Assembly (NCBI GenBank): GCA_964423505.1
Contig: CAYREX010000010.1
Location: 40,875 to 104,874, forward strand
Source: CAYREX01 sp964423505
GTDB lineage: Bacteria > Fermentibacterota > Fermentibacteria > Fermentibacterales > JCC-6
Reading direction: 5' to 3'
Length of the DNA: 64,000 nt
Part shown: one piece after another, positions 59,561 through 64,000 of the stretch
How the letters are laid out: every line of letters begins with the position of its first letter
Numbering within the stretch: position 1 is the first letter of the stretch
Program-made: the position numbers and the translations under genes
Notes under the pieces: model-generated
Seen by the model: only the letters and a program-made list of their open reading frames with translations
What the model was told of the DNA's origin: nothing
Database searches by the model: none

Positions 59561-61114
59561 CTACCGGGTCTCTGCGATCTTCCGTCCCTCCAGCGCCTTC
59601 GTGAGGGATTCCTCTATCTCCCTCAGCTCCCTGCGGTAGAAGAACTCTCCACCGTCGAGGGGCTCGAGGTCGTCTATGGTCGTCTGCTCCTCATCATACC
59701 TGGCGAGGAAAATGCCGTCCAACCATCTCATGTTGCGTCCCTGGGTGAACTTCAGCGCGAACGCCTTCTCTCCGCCGACCTCCACCGTGCCGAGCAGCGA
59801 TATCTTGCCGGCGGAAGATGTCATGGAGATGTAGCGGGAGGGGCGGTAGATGGAGGCCAGGTCCCGGTGTATCTTGTCGGCTATCTTCGCCACGTCCGCA
59901 AGGGGGGTGGTGAAGTAGTGGTGCTCTCCGGTGGGCCTGGCCAGGTACATGGAGTGGAAGCCAATGTGCATCGTGCCCAGGATTCGGGCCAGATCCACCC
60001 AGTTCCGGGCGGTGCGGTCGACGTCCACGCCGCCGCTCTCGTCGCGGAAGAGGCTGACGTGGTTCATCATCGGGCTCTGGCTCCGTAGGGTGACATTATG
60101 CCGCTGGAGCCGCCTGATGGCGGCTATCGTCGTCGGGTTCAGTATCTCCCGCGGAGTGGAGAAATGGGACATCCATGCGAGCTGGACGCCGCTGTCGTAC
60201 ATCCGGTCGAACAGCTCCAGCATCCCGTCGAAATCGTGGGAGAGTATCATCTCCGGGAGGTAGGTCAGCACCCTCGTCCCGAGACGGACCGTCCGGACGT
60301 GCCGAAGCTCCGGGTCCTCCATTATCGGCACCACGTACTCACGGAGGCGCGAAACCGGGATGTAGCCGGCGTCGCCGCCGGTGATGAGGATGTCGGTGGC
60401 CTCGGGGTGCAGCTTCAGGTACTCTATGAGCTGCCCTGCGTCGCGCTGGCAGAACATGTCCTCGTCGCCGCGGACCTGGGCGTGCCTGAAGCAGTAGGTG
60501 CAGAAGGCGAAGCAGTCCTGCGTCGTACGGTCGAATACCAGGGCGCACTGCGGGTACTTGTGCTGGCAGCCCTCTACGAGCTCGACCTCTCCATCGGAGT
60601 TCTCGAACCAGGGCTTGTTGAGGAGCTGGTTGCCGTCGTGGGGGTTCGTTTTGCACATGTACCCGTCGACTATCTCCCGCCGCTCCTCCTCTGTATCAGC
60701 GGCAAGGTAAGCCTCCGCGGTCTCACTCCTTATCATGCCCGGCTGCGGGAACACCAGCATGAACAGCGGGTCGCTGCCGAAGTCGTCCCAGTCGATGGCG
60801 TTCAGCACGTGACCGGTGGCCATGAAGCGGTAGACCCTGATGAAGAGCTCCCGCTCCTCCAGGTGACCCATGTCTATCCCGTTCCGGGCGAGGGTCCCGA
60901 CTATCTCGCGGAAGCCGCGGAGGCCCGCGTACTTCCTCTGCCCCTCGAACATGAACTCGCGGGTCCTGACGAAACCGGACTGCTCCGGGTAGGAGGCCTG
61001 CAGGCGACCGAGCAGGGCGCCCGGGAGAAGGCGCTCCCTCTCTATGGTCCGCCTGACCTCGTCGGAGTACCCGTAGTGGTCCATGATTCTCTGAACGTCT
61101 GAGTCAGTAATCAC
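59561..61114 (-). CDS. KamA-family radical SAM 2,3-aminomutase with altered substrate-binding residues
   Basis: 517 residues from a GTG at 61112-61114 (GGAGAAGG upstream), longer than lysine 2,3-aminomutase (~416) by an N-terminal helical part. The cluster motif CFAFCTYCFRHAQVRG (Cys201, 205, 208) and ILITGGDAGYIPVSRLREYV are those of KamA. The PLP lysine is probably Lys437 (SSAGK). In lysine aminomutase two Asp residues bind the substrate's side-chain amine. By alignment, the first (C-D-L-S) is Arg393 here (YLARPTGEHHYFTTP) and the second is not Asp. An acidic amino acid is therefore a better candidate. First gene of the operon, downstream of the rRNA terminator; TATGAT at 61184-61189 may be its -10. 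Confidence 0.9.
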   Translation of the reverse strand: MITDSDVQRIMDHYGYSDEVRRTIERERLLPGALLGRLQASYPEQSGFVRTREFMFEGQRKYAGLRGFREIVGTLARNGIDMGHLEERELFIRVYRFMATGHVLNAIDWDDFGSDPLFMLVFPQPGMIRSETAEAYLAADTEEERREIVDGYMCKTNPHDGNQLLNKPWFENSDGEVELVEGCQHKYPQCALVFDRTTQDCFAFCTYCFRHAQVRGDEDMFCQRDAGQLIEYLKLHPEATDILITGGDAGYIPVSRLREYVVPIMEDPELRHVRTVRLGTRVLTYLPEMILSHDFDGMLELFDRMYDSGVQLAWMSHFSTPREILNPTTIAAIRRLQRHNVTLRSQSPMMNHVSLFRDESGGVDVDRTARNWVDLARILGTMHIGFHSMYLARPTGEHHYFTTPLADVAKIADKIHRDLASIYRPSRYISMTSSAGKISLLGTVEVGGEKAFALKFTQGRNMRWLDGIFLARYDEEQTTIDDLEPLDGGEFFYRRELREIEESLTKALEGRKIAETR

Positions 61115-61300
61115 AGCTCGTACCTTCTCCTTACGACTCTGGGGTCTCTCCGGTCCGCATGCCAGCTCGTCCTCCGTAGAGCTATCATAGGGAACACCAC
61201 CGTGCCCGCGCCATGTCCGGTGCCTTTGCCGAGGGAGACCGCCCGGCGCTCCGGGTCTTTGAACGGCCATGGCGTCCGGGGCGCTGAACGGGCGGGGCTA

Positions 61301-61333
61301 TACGAGAAAGACCCCCGGGCATGTGCCCGGGGG
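61301..61333 (-). terminator. Intrinsic terminator of the rRNA operon
   Basis: CCCCCGGGCA (61312-61321) and TGCCCGGGGG (61324-61333) form a 10-bp stem; on the minus strand it is followed by TCTTTCTC. It lies 14 nt after the 5S rRNA 3' end. Confidence 0.8.
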
Positions 61334-61347
61334 CCCTGAGCGTATAA

Positions 61348-61466
61348 TGCCGGCAGCGTCCTACTCTCCCAGAAGGCGAACCAACTAGTACCATCGGCGC
61401 TGGAGGGCTTAACTTCCGTGTTCGGAATGGGTACGGGTGTGGCCCCTCCGCCATGGCCACCGGCAT
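61348..61466 (-). rRNA. rrf: 5S ribosomal RNA
   Basis: On the minus strand it begins TGCCGGTGGCC and ends CTGCCGGCA, so the terminal stem pairs perfectly. The internal loop E/helix regions (CCCATTCCGAACACGGAAGT in part, then CCAGCGCCGATGGTACT) are canonical. About 119 nt. It follows the 23S 3' end by about 75 nt, and a terminator follows. Boundaries are set by the terminal stem. Confidence 0.95.
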
Positions 61467-61540
61467 ATCTCTATGTGGATGAAACCCATGCAGGGCAAAC
61501 GTATCCCGTTCCGCCTCAACCGACCTGACGGCAGTTTGTG

Positions 61541-64000
<2,460 letters not shown>

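Overview
The window is chromosomal DNA from a high-GC bacterium (roughly two thirds G+C by eye) that uses AGG, ATA, GTG and TTG freely. Two secreted proteins, a GH18-type chitinase-like protein and an FG-GAP repeat protein, end in type IX-secretion-like C-terminal sorting domains. Together with many signal-peptide proteins of unknown function and outer-membrane-like barrels, this points to the FCB superphylum, possibly a candidate phylum such as Fermentibacterota. That placement is inference. The partial 23S rRNA at the right end would settle it.

Layout. 1-4.3 kb: phosphate operon on the minus strand (PhoU-like DUF47 protein, PiT transporter, and a large PPDK-domain protein cut by the window edge), preceded by a PhoP-box-like direct repeat. 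4.4-7.9 kb: a GGDEF-AAA-TPR protein and a YjbQ protein. 8.1-11.6 kb: a three-gene biotin-dependent acyl-CoA carboxylase. 11.7-22.1 kb: trehalose synthase TreT, then MutM, a phosphoribosyltransferase, an AT-rich gap, and a tight plus-strand run of PurD-like ATP-grasp, GNAT, DUF72, PolX, LigA and an MBL-fold hydrolase. 22.2-26.8 kb: secreted and envelope proteins, a nitroreductase and the GH18 protein. 26.9-34.2 kb: Ca2+-type P-ATPase, a membrane TPR protein, an SLC13 transporter and a small barrel-like protein with a damaged or non-canonical start. 34.3-43.4 kb: BvgS-like hybrid kinase, catalase with PerR, the FG-GAP protein, and a low-GC membrane-protein gene. 43.9-47 kb: glycosyltransferase, B12/radical-SAM protein and epimerase operon. 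47.2-50.4 kb: ArsR, permease, two thioredoxins and CcdA in one operon with a clear ArsR operator. 50.5-55.1 kb: methyltransferase-fold protein, hydrolase, a tandem adenylate kinase whose second half is degenerate, and secreted proteins. 55.2-61.1 kb: a six-gene operon. 61.3-64 kb: 3' part of an rRNA operon (partial 23S, 5S, terminator).

The most interesting system is the 55.2-61.1 kb operon. A KamA-family radical-SAM aminomutase is followed by both subunits of a 3-oxoacid CoA-transferase (PcaIJ-like), a class III aminotransferase of the beta-transaminase type, a PcaF-like thiolase and a hotdog thioesterase, with 4-bp overlaps at several junctions. Read as a pathway this is alpha-amino acid to beta-amino acid to beta-keto acid to beta-ketoacyl-CoA to acetyl-CoA plus a second acyl-CoA. 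The aminomutase has an Arg where lysine 2,3-aminomutase has a lysine-recognising Asp, so an acidic substrate such as glutamate or 2-aminoadipate is more likely than lysine.

Regulation is unusually legible. About a dozen sigma-70-type promoters can be read directly, most with a TTGACC or similar -35 box and exactly 17 bp to a TATnCT-like -10 box. No tRNA, CRISPR array, insertion sequence or phage gene was seen.
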